NCBI GenBank assembly: GCA_964454975.1
Contig: CAYVVD010000010.1
Location: 51,517-115,516 of the forward strand
Direction: 5' to 3'
Origin: CAYVVD01 sp964454975
Lineage (GTDB): Bacteria > Bacteroidota > Ignavibacteria > Kapaibacteriales > UBA2268
Length of the DNA: 64,000 nt
Shown: piece after piece, positions 25,407 to 33,337 of the stretch
How the letters are laid out: each line of letters starts with the position of its first letter
Numbering within the stretch: position 1 is the first letter of the stretch
Position numbers and translations under genes: made by a program
Notes under the pieces: generated by a model
What the model saw: only the letters and a program-made list of their open reading frames with translations
The model's database searches: none
What the model was told of the DNA's origin: nothing

Positions 25407-26298
25407 ATCGCCGGGGCCTGATTTTTTATGTATAGGACCGCCGCGGACAGGCACAACATGGCTTGACAGGAATCTTAGGAAGCACCCGGGAATTTATCTT
25501 ACACCGAAGAACGAAATACGCTACTTCTGGGAGAGGCAGTATTTTGGTATGCTTACACTGTTCGACCGCTTGTTTACTGGCGACAGGTATTATAAGCATC
25601 ATAGAAGTTTCCTTATTGCCCGTATAAAAAAGAGGTACTTAAGCATTTTCAGGAATTTTTCCCGAAAAAATATTAAAGACCTTGCCTGGGATCTGCATTA
25701 TTTTTTGGGCAGACACAATAATAACTGGTATTTGAAATTGTTCCGTCACAAGGACGGCAGGCTTGCAGGGGACATAAGCCCACAGTACTTCACCCTTACA
25801 GAAGACAATATCAGAAAGATTAAAGAACTGCTGCCCGGAATAAAAATTATCATTACACTGAGGAACCCTATTGAGCGGGAATGGTCGAGGGCTAAGATGC
25901 GATTTTTGCAAACTGAAGGGAAAAAATTTGAAGAGGTTGGAGAAGAGGTATTTGCCAGGACATTCGAAAGAAACCGGAAAAATAACCCAATGTATGTTGA
26001 GCTTATTAACAGGTGGCAGGAAGTATTCGGCAGGGAAAATGTTTATGTTGCATTCTTCGACAATCTAATTGAGAACCCGGAATCTTTTATTAATGAGATT
26101 ACATCTTTCCTCGGGCTTGAAGAATCAATTAAAATTGAAGAACGAACATTGAAAGAAAAGGTTAATAAGGGATTGGAATTAAGCCTTCCGGAAAGGCTGA
26201 AAGAATTGCTTGTCAGACTTTACCGTGAGAGCATTATTGAATTGAGTGAATTATACCCGGAACAAGTAAATCGCTGGATTGAGAAATACAATCTCTAA
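25381..26298 (+). CDS. PAPS-dependent sulfotransferase 3
   Basis: 305 residues from the ATG at 25381, whose first codons overlap the Lys-rich tail of the lipoprotein gene by 26 bases in another frame. The phosphosulfate loop is CIGPPRTGTTWLDRNL (17-32), with Arg in place of the common Lys at residue 22. The 3'-phosphate motif is IIITLRNPIEREWSRAKM. KNEIRYFWER matches sulfotransferases 1 and 2. It is the third stand-alone member of the set and overlaps the following membrane-protein gene by 20 bases. Confidence 0.87.
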   Translation: MKKRKKRNESPGPDFLCIGPPRTGTTWLDRNLRKHPGIYLTPKNEIRYFWERQYFGMLTLFDRLFTGDRYYKHHRSFLIARIKKRYLSIFRNFSRKNIKDLAWDLHYFLGRHNNNWYLKLFRHKDGRLAGDISPQYFTLTEDNIRKIKELLPGIKIIITLRNPIEREWSRAKMRFLQTEGKKFEEVGEEVFARTFERNRKNNPMYVELINRWQEVFGRENVYVAFFDNLIENPESFINEITSFLGLEESIKIEERTLKEKVNKGLELSLPERLKELLVRLYRESIIELSELYPEQVNRWIEKYNL

Positions 26299-28285
26299 AA
26301 TAGAATCATCTCCATTATTTTATCCTGTATTAATAATGGGGTGTGTTTTTATCGGACATTTCCTGTTTAAATATCAAGCAATTGTTAATGATTTATTGAT
26401 TAACGATGACCTTTTCCAGGTATCACATCTTATTCTTGGCGGCGATTTCCGGTCACCCAGCAGGCCGGTTTATTCGTTGCTGTTCACCTGGATTTTTAAC
26501 AGCTTTGAGGCGATATTTCTTCCCAGGATGCTTTTCCTATGCTTGATGTCTGTAAGTGCTTACATAAGCTTTCTTATTCTTGACAAATATATCGGTAACA
26601 AGCAGATTACCGCAATTTCTATTATTGTGGCTTATCTGAATCCTTTCACTAATGAAATGGTAAATTACATCTCCGGCAGCCAGGTAATGCTTGCCTATTT
26701 TTTCTCTTCTATAGCTTTGTATTTATCATCATTATATATTTTTAAGGACAAAGGTATATTATCTGCTTCAATTCTTGCGCTGTTTAGCACAGTACTATTT
26801 GTTTTTGGCGGGCACACACACAATGGATTATACTTGTTTCCGCTGTTATTATTAGCATTCCCCTGGATAAAAATGTCGGGGAAGAACAAAATAAAACTGC
26901 TGCCATTTGCCTTTAATATTATCATGCCCTTATTCACTTTTGCTTATTTCCTTCTCTTTAAAAATGCAACATATCATTACTATGACCGGGGAAAGATTGT
27001 AATTTCTATATCAAATATGCTTAACCAATTATTCAGTGCCTTTGAAGAGGCAGGCATTATTTTCTATATGACTTTGGAAGGCAAACTTTTTGAAATCATA
27101 CTAATCTTTATTATTACTTTTTTTCTATTGTACTTCCTTAATATTGATTTTAAAAGGAAGAAAGCAGGAGCCCCTTTTTATTTCTTTATTTTTTCCTTTG
27201 CAGCTCTTGCATTCTCAGCCACTTCGGTATTGACAGTTTTTGTGCCAAGGCACTTATATCTAAGCTCTCTTCCGGTAGCATTTCTATTATGTACAGAGTT
27301 ACTGAGGATAAGAAACAAATATATAAGAAACGGGATTATAGCGCTGTTTTTTAGCCTTAATTCAGGCGGGTTGATTTATCTTCAGGAAATTGAAATGAAT
27401 AAATTCTTCCCTGAATATAATACTCTCAAACACTTAATCAGTAAAGAGTCTCCAAAATGGAATAAAAATCCGTATGTATTTGTTGAGGTACAGGATCCGG
27501 CGTTCAAGCACAGGCTTGGCTCGAAGAATGCGGGTTCATCTTTTATGCGTATGGTATCGGGCAGAAAAGATATAGTTTCAAATATAGGATATATCAAAGG
27601 TTCAATGCCGGCCCCGTTTCTTTACATGGAAAAGGGAAAATTACGCCAATCCAACTATATGAAAGGGGTAGAGAGATTCCGGGAGTGCTACTTCTATACC
27701 ATTGATAGCCTGAATTACAAAGGGATACGTTACTTCAGTGTTTATTATAACGACACAAGCATAAACTATAAGCTGCAAGGTACTGATTTCAGGGAGTTAC
27801 TTCCGGGTGAAATCATTAATAGAAATAACAGAATTACCTGGAAGGTAAATGGAAATTACAAAAAAGAACCATTTCCCGCAGATACTCATGCAAGGGATGA
27901 ATTATCATTTCCTGAAATTCCCTACCAGTTTTCTATCAGCGCTGACAGCTTTGCATACAGGGTTGCATTCAAACCACCCCTGATAAATAATCAATTCAAT
28001 ACCGTGGGATTTCTAAAGGGGCCTGTTGCTATAGCACAAATCAGCAATAGTATTTGTTATATGAATGGGGCTGAGATACTCTTTTCGTATGAAATAAAGC
28101 CGGATAACTGGTATGATTCTGAGGTCATGTATAGAGGCGGAATATTATCCATTATTATCAATGGAGCCGAGGTTTACAGCGAGAAAATTAAGAGCCTGAA
28201 AAAAATACGGAATATTACAATGAGGAAGGGACTGGCAAAAGAAATGGATTTAAAAATAGCCCGGTTTGAAATTCTTACTCCTTGA
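26279..28285 (+). CDS. Polytopic membrane protein, GT-C-like, with C-terminal lectin-like domain
   Basis: 668 residues from a TTG start (an ATG at 26336 is the alternative). Roughly ten helices fill residues 15-370. The first periplasmic loop has the acidic pair and basic motif INDDLFQVSHLILGGDFRSP followed by SRPVYSLLF, the layout of GT-C enzymes that use polyprenyl-phosphate sugars. The last ~130 residues are beta-rich (YQFSISADSFAYRVAFKPPL, GGILSIIINGAEVYSEKIKS), resembling a concanavalin/LamG-type fold. It closes the glycan operon and could add side sugars outside the inner membrane. Family not firmly identified. Confidence 0.65.
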   Translation: MRNTISKIESSPLFYPVLIMGCVFIGHFLFKYQAIVNDLLINDDLFQVSHLILGGDFRSPSRPVYSLLFTWIFNSFEAIFLPRMLFLCLMSVSAYISFLILDKYIGNKQITAISIIVAYLNPFTNEMVNYISGSQVMLAYFFSSIALYLSSLYIFKDKGILSASILALFSTVLFVFGGHTHNGLYLFPLLLLAFPWIKMSGKNKIKLLPFAFNIIMPLFTFAYFLLFKNATYHYYDRGKIVISISNMLNQLFSAFEEAGIIFYMTLEGKLFEIILIFIITFFLLYFLNIDFKRKKAGAPFYFFIFSFAALAFSATSVLTVFVPRHLYLSSLPVAFLLCTELLRIRNKYIRNGIIALFFSLNSGGLIYLQEIEMNKFFPEYNTLKHLISKESPKWNKNPYVFVEVQDPAFKHRLGSKNAGSSFMRMVSGRKDIVSNIGYIKGSMPAPFLYMEKGKLRQSNYMKGVERFRECYFYTIDSLNYKGIRYFSVYYNDTSINYKLQGTDFRELLPGEIINRNNRITWKVNGNYKKEPFPADTHARDELSFPEIPYQFSISADSFAYRVAFKPPLINNQFNTVGFLKGPVAIAQISNSICYMNGAEILFSYEIKPDNWYDSEVMYRGGILSIIINGAEVYSEKIKSLKKIRNITMRKGLAKEMDLKIARFEILTP

Positions 28286-29879
28286 TTATCTTATAAGAGG
28301 CTTTGTTGTTGTGAATTATCAGGTATATTGTCTCCTTCCCCTTGCTAATCATCTCGTTTTTAATCAATTCATATTTATCGGTCTGCTTGTTGTGTTTATA
28401 GAAATAAACACTATTCAATGTAAATGGGTTATTTTTAAAACGGCCCCGTATATTTTCAGATTCAATATGTTTAATTAGCCTGAATGTCCTAATATTAAAG
28501 CCCTCTTTATCAAAAAACCAGACAATATCAAAGTCAGTATTATAATGGTATTTTAATATCTCTGCATTAAAATGTGAATATCGGTGAGAATAATCGTTTA
28601 ATAACATACCATTATCATAAGAAAAATTACGATACTGCCCGTAAAAGTGGAATTCAGGGATTGTCTCAGTTATGATTACAATATTTTTTTCATTATCTTT
28701 AAAATCAATTGAAGGAATTGCATTATTAAACAACTCCTCCTGCACTTTTGCGCTTTCAATGTATGGATATTGAAGGCCTCTCAGCGATAATATACTATAA
28801 AATAGAAATAAAATTGCGAAGGGTATTGCTGCCTTTGGAATTAGTTTATAGATAATCCAAAATACTGCCGGAATAAAAAATACAGAAGGCAAGAAAACAT
28901 ACTTGAGCCTTATTTCACCCGGGTTAGAGATTGGAAGGACAGGCCCTAAATATAAAATACCGCCAAACAATAATGCAAGAAATATATACCAAAAACCAAA
29001 GGTAACATCTTTATTCTTTATTTTTTTTGAAAAAAAGAACAGTACAAGGGAAGTAAATACAAAAATTGAAACGGCTGTTAAGTCAAAACCTAAACCAATA
29101 TATTGAGATATAAAATCCGGTATTGTTTTAATTGTGAATACAATGTTCTCAAATATTGTTTCCAAATTAGCTGAAAACCTCGTGCCCTTACTTGCATAGT
29201 GATGGAACTGTAATCCAAAGAATTGAAAATTGATTATATGAGCCAGGCCAATTCCGGCAATCAATGATATTAAGCGAAGGGCTCTTTTCCATATTATCTT
29301 CTTGTCTAACAGGACAAGTACAAAAATCGCAAACGGGAAAATATAAGAGGAATTAGAACTGTAGGGCGAAGCTATAAACAACAGAAGAGCAACAACAAAC
29401 CACAACACATTGAATTTTTCCCTGTCATACAGCCTGGCTGCCGCCAAAAAACCAAGGCTGCCAAACAGGTATCCAAGCATATAATGCGAGCCAATAGCGA
29501 ATTGTCCGTATTCTATGGAATATGGGTTTACAAATGCAAGAAGCGCAGCGATAAAAGAAAACCTGTCGCTCCCGGATATTCTCCTGAAAATGTGGAATGT
29601 AGTGATGGAACAAATGCTATAGATTACATGGAAGAACACCTTGTAGAAAACAATGCTTCCAAAAATTCCGATGTAATTGAATATAAACAGTCCAACAGGC
29701 CTGTGGGGTTTCCAAAAGTAATCGCCGAGTGCGCTTGTAATAACAGCCCAATTGTCATCAAAATAGAGTGCTTTGCCAAATGTGCCGTCTGCTTTAATGA
29801 CTAATTGCACAAGCAACACTGCTCCAAACAGAATTAATGAGCTTATTAGGAGATTATTGTAATTTAACTTTTCTTTCAT
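28275..29879 (-). CDS. Polytopic membrane protein related to the 26279-28285 product
   Basis: I start at the ATG at 29879 (MKEKLNYNNLLISSL); a further in-frame ATG at 29927 would add 16 residues of unlikely sequence. About 534 residues with ten or so helices. The first loop reads YFDDNWAVITSALGDYFWKP then HRPVGLFIF, echoing the DD and RPV signature of its neighbour, so both belong to one GT-C-like group. It lacks the lectin-like tail. The genes are tail-to-tail and overlap by 11 bases. Likely function: membrane glycosyltransferase or similar lipid-sugar enzyme, by resemblance only. Confidence 0.65.
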   Translation of the reverse strand: MKEKLNYNNLLISSLILFGAVLLVQLVIKADGTFGKALYFDDNWAVITSALGDYFWKPHRPVGLFIFNYIGIFGSIVFYKVFFHVIYSICSITTFHIFRRISGSDRFSFIAALLAFVNPYSIEYGQFAIGSHYMLGYLFGSLGFLAAARLYDREKFNVLWFVVALLLFIASPYSSNSSYIFPFAIFVLVLLDKKIIWKRALRLISLIAGIGLAHIINFQFFGLQFHHYASKGTRFSANLETIFENIVFTIKTIPDFISQYIGLGFDLTAVSIFVFTSLVLFFFSKKIKNKDVTFGFWYIFLALLFGGILYLGPVLPISNPGEIRLKYVFLPSVFFIPAVFWIIYKLIPKAAIPFAILFLFYSILSLRGLQYPYIESAKVQEELFNNAIPSIDFKDNEKNIVIITETIPEFHFYGQYRNFSYDNGMLLNDYSHRYSHFNAEILKYHYNTDFDIVWFFDKEGFNIRTFRLIKHIESENIRGRFKNNPFTLNSVYFYKHNKQTDKYELIKNEMISKGKETIYLIIHNNKASYKIIKE

Positions 29880-29998
29880 AATGATTGACAAACTATCAAA
29901 ATTCAAAATTACAAAAATTTGGGGCATTAATTATATTTTACATTACCAATTAATATATTTTCTCTCCCCCATACTCGCTATATTTGCATAAAAAAACA

Positions 29999-30616
29999 AT
30001 GCAAATAAACGAACTGCTGAAACTTGAACTGCCGCTCGTGTTGGCATCGCAATCGCCGCGTCGGAGGCATCTGCTCGAGATGCTGGGGCTGGAATTCAGC
30101 GTTAATCCTGCGCACATTGATGAAAACGGCGCGGCATACTCAATCCCGGAAGAACTTGCCACAAGCCTTTCCCTCAAGAAAGCCCGTACTATTGCCCATA
30201 AGCTGGACTACTCCGCGATTGTACTCGGCTCCGATACAATAGTGGTGCTGTGCGATAATGTTCTAAATAAGCCTGAAAACCCTGAGCACGCGGTTGAAAT
30301 GCTCAAAACACTTAGCGGCAACACGCATAGCGTGATTACGGGCATCAGCCTTGTGGAGGCTCAATCCGGAAGGAGCATTTCTAAGGCGGAGCACACACGT
30401 GTTACATTCCGCGAGTTGGACGAAGACGAAATCCGGGCTTATGTTGCAGGCGGCTCGCCAATGGACAAGGCAGGCGGATATGGGATACAGGATGATTTCG
30501 GCGCTGTTTTTGTAAATAGAGTTGAGGGATGTTATTATAATATCGTGGGACTGCCACTGCAGCTATTTTACAAAACATTGAAAGAATTCAGCCATGCGCT
30601 ACAAGCACAAGACTAA
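29999..30616 (+). CDS. maf: Maf-family nucleoside triphosphate pyrophosphatase
   Basis: 205 residues from the ATG at 29999. It shows LVLASQSPRRRHLLEMLGLEF, the conserved SLKKARTIA, LGSDTIVVL and KAGGYGIQDDFGAVFVNRVEG segments of the Maf/YhdE/YceF family. Family members hydrolyse dTTP/UTP or modified pyrimidine triphosphates to monophosphates, in house-cleaning and septum-related roles. It overlaps the following ABC permease gene by 23 bases. Confidence 0.94.
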   Translation: MQINELLKLELPLVLASQSPRRRHLLEMLGLEFSVNPAHIDENGAAYSIPEELATSLSLKKARTIAHKLDYSAIVLGSDTIVVLCDNVLNKPENPEHAVEMLKTLSGNTHSVITGISLVEAQSGRSISKAEHTRVTFRELDEDEIRAYVAGGSPMDKAGGYGIQDDFGAVFVNRVEGCYYNIVGLPLQLFYKTLKEFSHALQAQD

Positions 30617-31472
30617 CCTGCATACGGCAACGTTGCTCGGGCCATGGATAATAACCTTTTTTGTATTCTGGCTCTACCCGCTGCTATACTCGTTGTACCT
30701 GAGCTTCACAGAATACAAAACATTAACAAACGAAACGGAGTTCATTGGCTTAGCGAATTACATCCGCCTTCTGAATGACCCGCTCTTCTGGAAAGCGTTG
30801 GGGAATACTGCAATATTTACATTCGGCACGGTCCCGCTAACAACAGCAATTGCTCTATTCCTTGCGAATATTCTGAACAGGGACAGTCTTCCTTTCCGTC
30901 AATTCTTCCGTGCTTCATATTTCATGCCATCGGTTACTTCGCTTGTTGTCATATCTCTTATATTCACCAACCTCTATATGCGCGACGGCTACATAAGCAT
31001 GATTAGCACAGCCATAGGCATTCCTTTTCCAGAGCGCGGCATTCTGCAGGAGCCGTCAACGGCTCTGTTCGGGATAATGGCGATGGATGTCTGGATGGCA
31101 TCGGGATATTACATGGTGTTGTTTCTAGCAGGTATGCAGGCGATCCCTAAAGACCTCTACGAAGCTGCTGACCTTGCCGGCGCCAATGGCTGGCAGAAAT
31201 TTTTCCGGATTACACTTCCGATGCTCCGGCCGACGCTGCTTTTTGTAGTTGTGATTAATACAATCAAATCTTTCCAGGTGTTCATCGAGATTTTTGTAAT
31301 GACAAAGGGTGGGCCGCTGGATTCTACTACCACGCTCGTGTACCTTGTTTTTGTAAATGCTTTTGAGCATACCGATATGATGGGCTATGCTGCTGCAATT
31401 GCCTATGTTTTATTCGTGATTCTTATTATATTCTCCCTTTTGCAGGTTAAACTGCTCCGGGAAAAGAATTAA
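30594..31472 (+). CDS. Sugar ABC transporter permease (MalF/UgpA-like), apparently orphan
   Basis: 292 residues with six membrane helices. The cytoplasmic EAA loop is YEAADLAGANGWQKFFRITLP and the N-terminal GPWIITFFVFWLYPLLYSLYLS is typical of CUT1 family permeases. Such proteins form a heterodimer with a second permease and need a binding protein and ATPase, none of which is nearby. The start overlaps the maf stop and the stop abuts the plsY start, so it sits in a maf-permease-plsY unit. Substrate unknown. Confidence 0.88.
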   Translation: MRYKHKTNLHTATLLGPWIITFFVFWLYPLLYSLYLSFTEYKTLTNETEFIGLANYIRLLNDPLFWKALGNTAIFTFGTVPLTTAIALFLANILNRDSLPFRQFFRASYFMPSVTSLVVISLIFTNLYMRDGYISMISTAIGIPFPERGILQEPSTALFGIMAMDVWMASGYYMVLFLAGMQAIPKDLYEAADLAGANGWQKFFRITLPMLRPTLLFVVVINTIKSFQVFIEIFVMTKGGPLDSTTTLVYLVFVNAFEHTDMMGYAAAIAYVLFVILIIFSLLQVKLLREKN

Positions 31473-32102
31473 GTGGATTCAAGTTTACTTATATCATTCG
31501 GGATAGGCTACCTGTGTGGTGCTATCCCTTTTGCCCTGCTCGTAGTTAAGCTGGTAAGCGGGAAGGATGTCTCGCGGGAGGGCTCAGGCAATGTTGGCGC
31601 TCATAACAGCATGGATGTAACCGGGAGCAAGCTGGCAGGGCTTGCCGTGCTGCTCCTGGATGTTTTCAAAGGAATTCTTGCGATTCTGCTTGCACAATAT
31701 TTCTTTGGCAAGCAGCCCTTTGAGTGGTATGCCGCAGCGGTTGGTGCGATTGCAGGACACAACTTTAACGTATTCCTTAAGTTCAAAGGTGGGCGCGGGC
31801 TTGCAACGGCAGCGGGGGTCCTCTTTGCTTTAAATACATTTCCCTTAATGCTCTGGCTCGTGATGTACCCAGTAGGGTATTTCATGATAAAAAAGCATGT
31901 AAACGTTGCAAGCGCCTTCGCTACGGCAATCCTGCCCCTGCTTGCTTATCGCGCTCCGGATTATATGTTCTACGGCCTTTTCCCCGGATATTACTACGAA
32001 TTGGATGAATTCAGATTAATGCTTTTAGTATGTGCAGCGCTGATATTGCTGCGTCACATCAGCCCGGTAATGAAAACATACAGTAAATCAATTACGAATT
32101 AA
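31473..32102 (+). CDS. plsY: Acyl-phosphate:glycerol-3-phosphate acyltransferase PlsY
   Basis: 209 residues from a GTG directly after the permease stop, with about five membrane helices. Motif 1 is EGSGNVGAHNSMDVTGSK, motif 2 LLLDVFKGILAI and motif 3 GHNFNVFLKFKGGRGLAT. PlsY transfers an acyl group from acyl-phosphate to glycerol-3-phosphate, the first step of phospholipid synthesis in most bacteria. Motif 1 usually reads SGNxGATN; here His replaces Thr, and motif 3 has GGRGLAT instead of GGKGVAT. Function is still the best assignment. Confidence 0.92.
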   Translation: MDSSLLISFGIGYLCGAIPFALLVVKLVSGKDVSREGSGNVGAHNSMDVTGSKLAGLAVLLLDVFKGILAILLAQYFFGKQPFEWYAAAVGAIAGHNFNVFLKFKGGRGLATAAGVLFALNTFPLMLWLVMYPVGYFMIKKHVNVASAFATAILPLLAYRAPDYMFYGLFPGYYYELDEFRLMLLVCAALILLRHISPVMKTYSKSITN

Positions 32103-32199
32103 AAATTAATCCCGGGTTACGAATTTTAGCTGTGCTGATTGTATCGCTTCATATAATATAAGCGGTTAAATATACCCACATAGGCACACAGGGCAATTT

Positions 32200-32589
32200 T
32201 CATTTTTCATTGTTATTTGATTTTTCCATTATCACATATGCGACGGCGTTTGATTCGGTGTGGGAGAGAGAGACGAACCATTTGTAGTTGCCGTATTTTT
32301 CTTTTGTATCGCCATCGAGGATGATCTGTGGTTTGCCGGAGTGGTTGTTGACAATTCCGACTTCTTTGAATTTAAATCCCTGAGTGATGCCGGTTCCGAT
32401 TGCCTTGCTGAATGATTCTTTTGCAGCGAACCGGGCTGCATAGTGCACAAAACGCTGCTCGTTGAAAGAATCGCAGTATTCCTGCTCGATTTCAGTGTAA
32501 ATCCGGTTTAAAAAACGGCTGCCATATTTTTCAATGGCAGATTTAATGCGTTCCACTTCAATAATATCGGTTCCGATTCCCTTAACCAT
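32200..32589 (-). CDS. acpS: Holo-[acyl-carrier-protein] synthase AcpS
   Basis: 129 residues. GIGTDIIEVERIKSAI (D8 binds the metal) and RFAAKESFSKAIGTGI (the Glu is the other metal ligand) define the family. It moves 4'-phosphopantetheine from CoA to the Ser of acyl carrier protein in the cytoplasm. It overlaps the sirtuin gene upstream by 8 bases. It converges with plsY, another lipid-synthesis gene. Confidence 0.95.
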   Translation of the reverse strand: MVKGIGTDIIEVERIKSAIEKYGSRFLNRIYTEIEQEYCDSFNEQRFVHYAARFAAKESFSKAIGTGITQGFKFKEVGIVNNHSGKPQIILDGDTKEKYGNYKWFVSLSHTESNAVAYVIMEKSNNNEK

Positions 32590-33334
32590 GCAATTCCCTG
32601 TATTCCTTCAATTTTGTTAGCAATTCCGGCAGCGCTTCGCCGGAAGGCGCGCTCAGGCATGTGTCCATATACGGACTGATTGCTGTTGCATTGGGATTAA
32701 CCTCGATTACATAAGCGCCGTGGTTCTTCGCGATTACAGGAAGATTTGCTGCCGGATAGACTTCAGCTGAAGTGCCTACGCTGAAGAATACGTCACAGGC
32801 AATAGCCGCTTCCTCCGATGAGCGCAATGCTTCAAAAGGCAGCATCTCCCCGAACCAAACCACGTTGGGGCGTATTTTGCCGCCGCAGCTTTTGCAAAGA
32901 GGCGCTTCCTCTTCATCAGTGTTTATTTCTTCTTCGCAGGGTGTTTTGCAATCAACACAGTAGTTTTCAATGATATTCCCGTGCAGCTCATAAACATCCC
33001 TCGAGCCTGCCCGGTGGTGTAGCCGGTCAACGTTTTGCGTGATTAAAGTAAACTTTGGGAACAGTTCCTGCATCTCCGCTATAGCATAATGCCCGGGATT
33101 CGGCTTATTGCTGTAGATAACTTTCCGCCTGTGTTGGTACCAAGACCAAACAAGCCCGGGGTTGGACATGAAGCCATCCATGCTTGCAAGTTCAATCGGA
33201 TTGAATTTAGCCCAAAGTCCATCCGGGTCGCGGAATGTGGCTATCCCGCTTTCCGCTGAAATTCCGGCTCCGGTGAGCACGGCAACGTGTTCGGCTTCAT
33301 AAAGCTTTTTAACTGCTTCTTCCGGTATATTCAT
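32582..33334 (-). CDS. cobB: NAD-dependent protein deacylase (sirtuin, CobB-like)
   Basis: 250 residues. NAD binding: LTGAGISAESGIATFRD (20-36); catalytic region ITQNVDRLHHRAGS and YELHG; zinc cysteines CVDC and CKSC. Y66 and R69 in SWYQHRRK match the Tyr-x-x-Arg pair that marks class III, SIRT5/CobB-like enzymes able to remove succinyl or malonyl groups. It works in the cytoplasm on acylated lysines. The gene sits 3 bases downstream of the response-regulator gene and overlaps acpS, giving a regulator-sirtuin-acpS unit. Confidence 0.95.
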   Translation of the reverse strand: MNIPEEAVKKLYEAEHVAVLTGAGISAESGIATFRDPDGLWAKFNPIELASMDGFMSNPGLVWSWYQHRRKVIYSNKPNPGHYAIAEMQELFPKFTLITQNVDRLHHRAGSRDVYELHGNIIENYCVDCKTPCEEEINTDEEEAPLCKSCGGKIRPNVVWFGEMLPFEALRSSEEAAIACDVFFSVGTSAEVYPAANLPVIAKNHGAYVIEVNPNATAISPYMDTCLSAPSGEALPELLTKLKEYRELHG

Positions 33335-33337
33335 CTA

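Noticed and set aside
28275..28285. Frameshift at the junction of the two membrane-protein genes
   Set aside because: The genes are on opposite strands and both end with proper stop codons; the overlap is ordinary.
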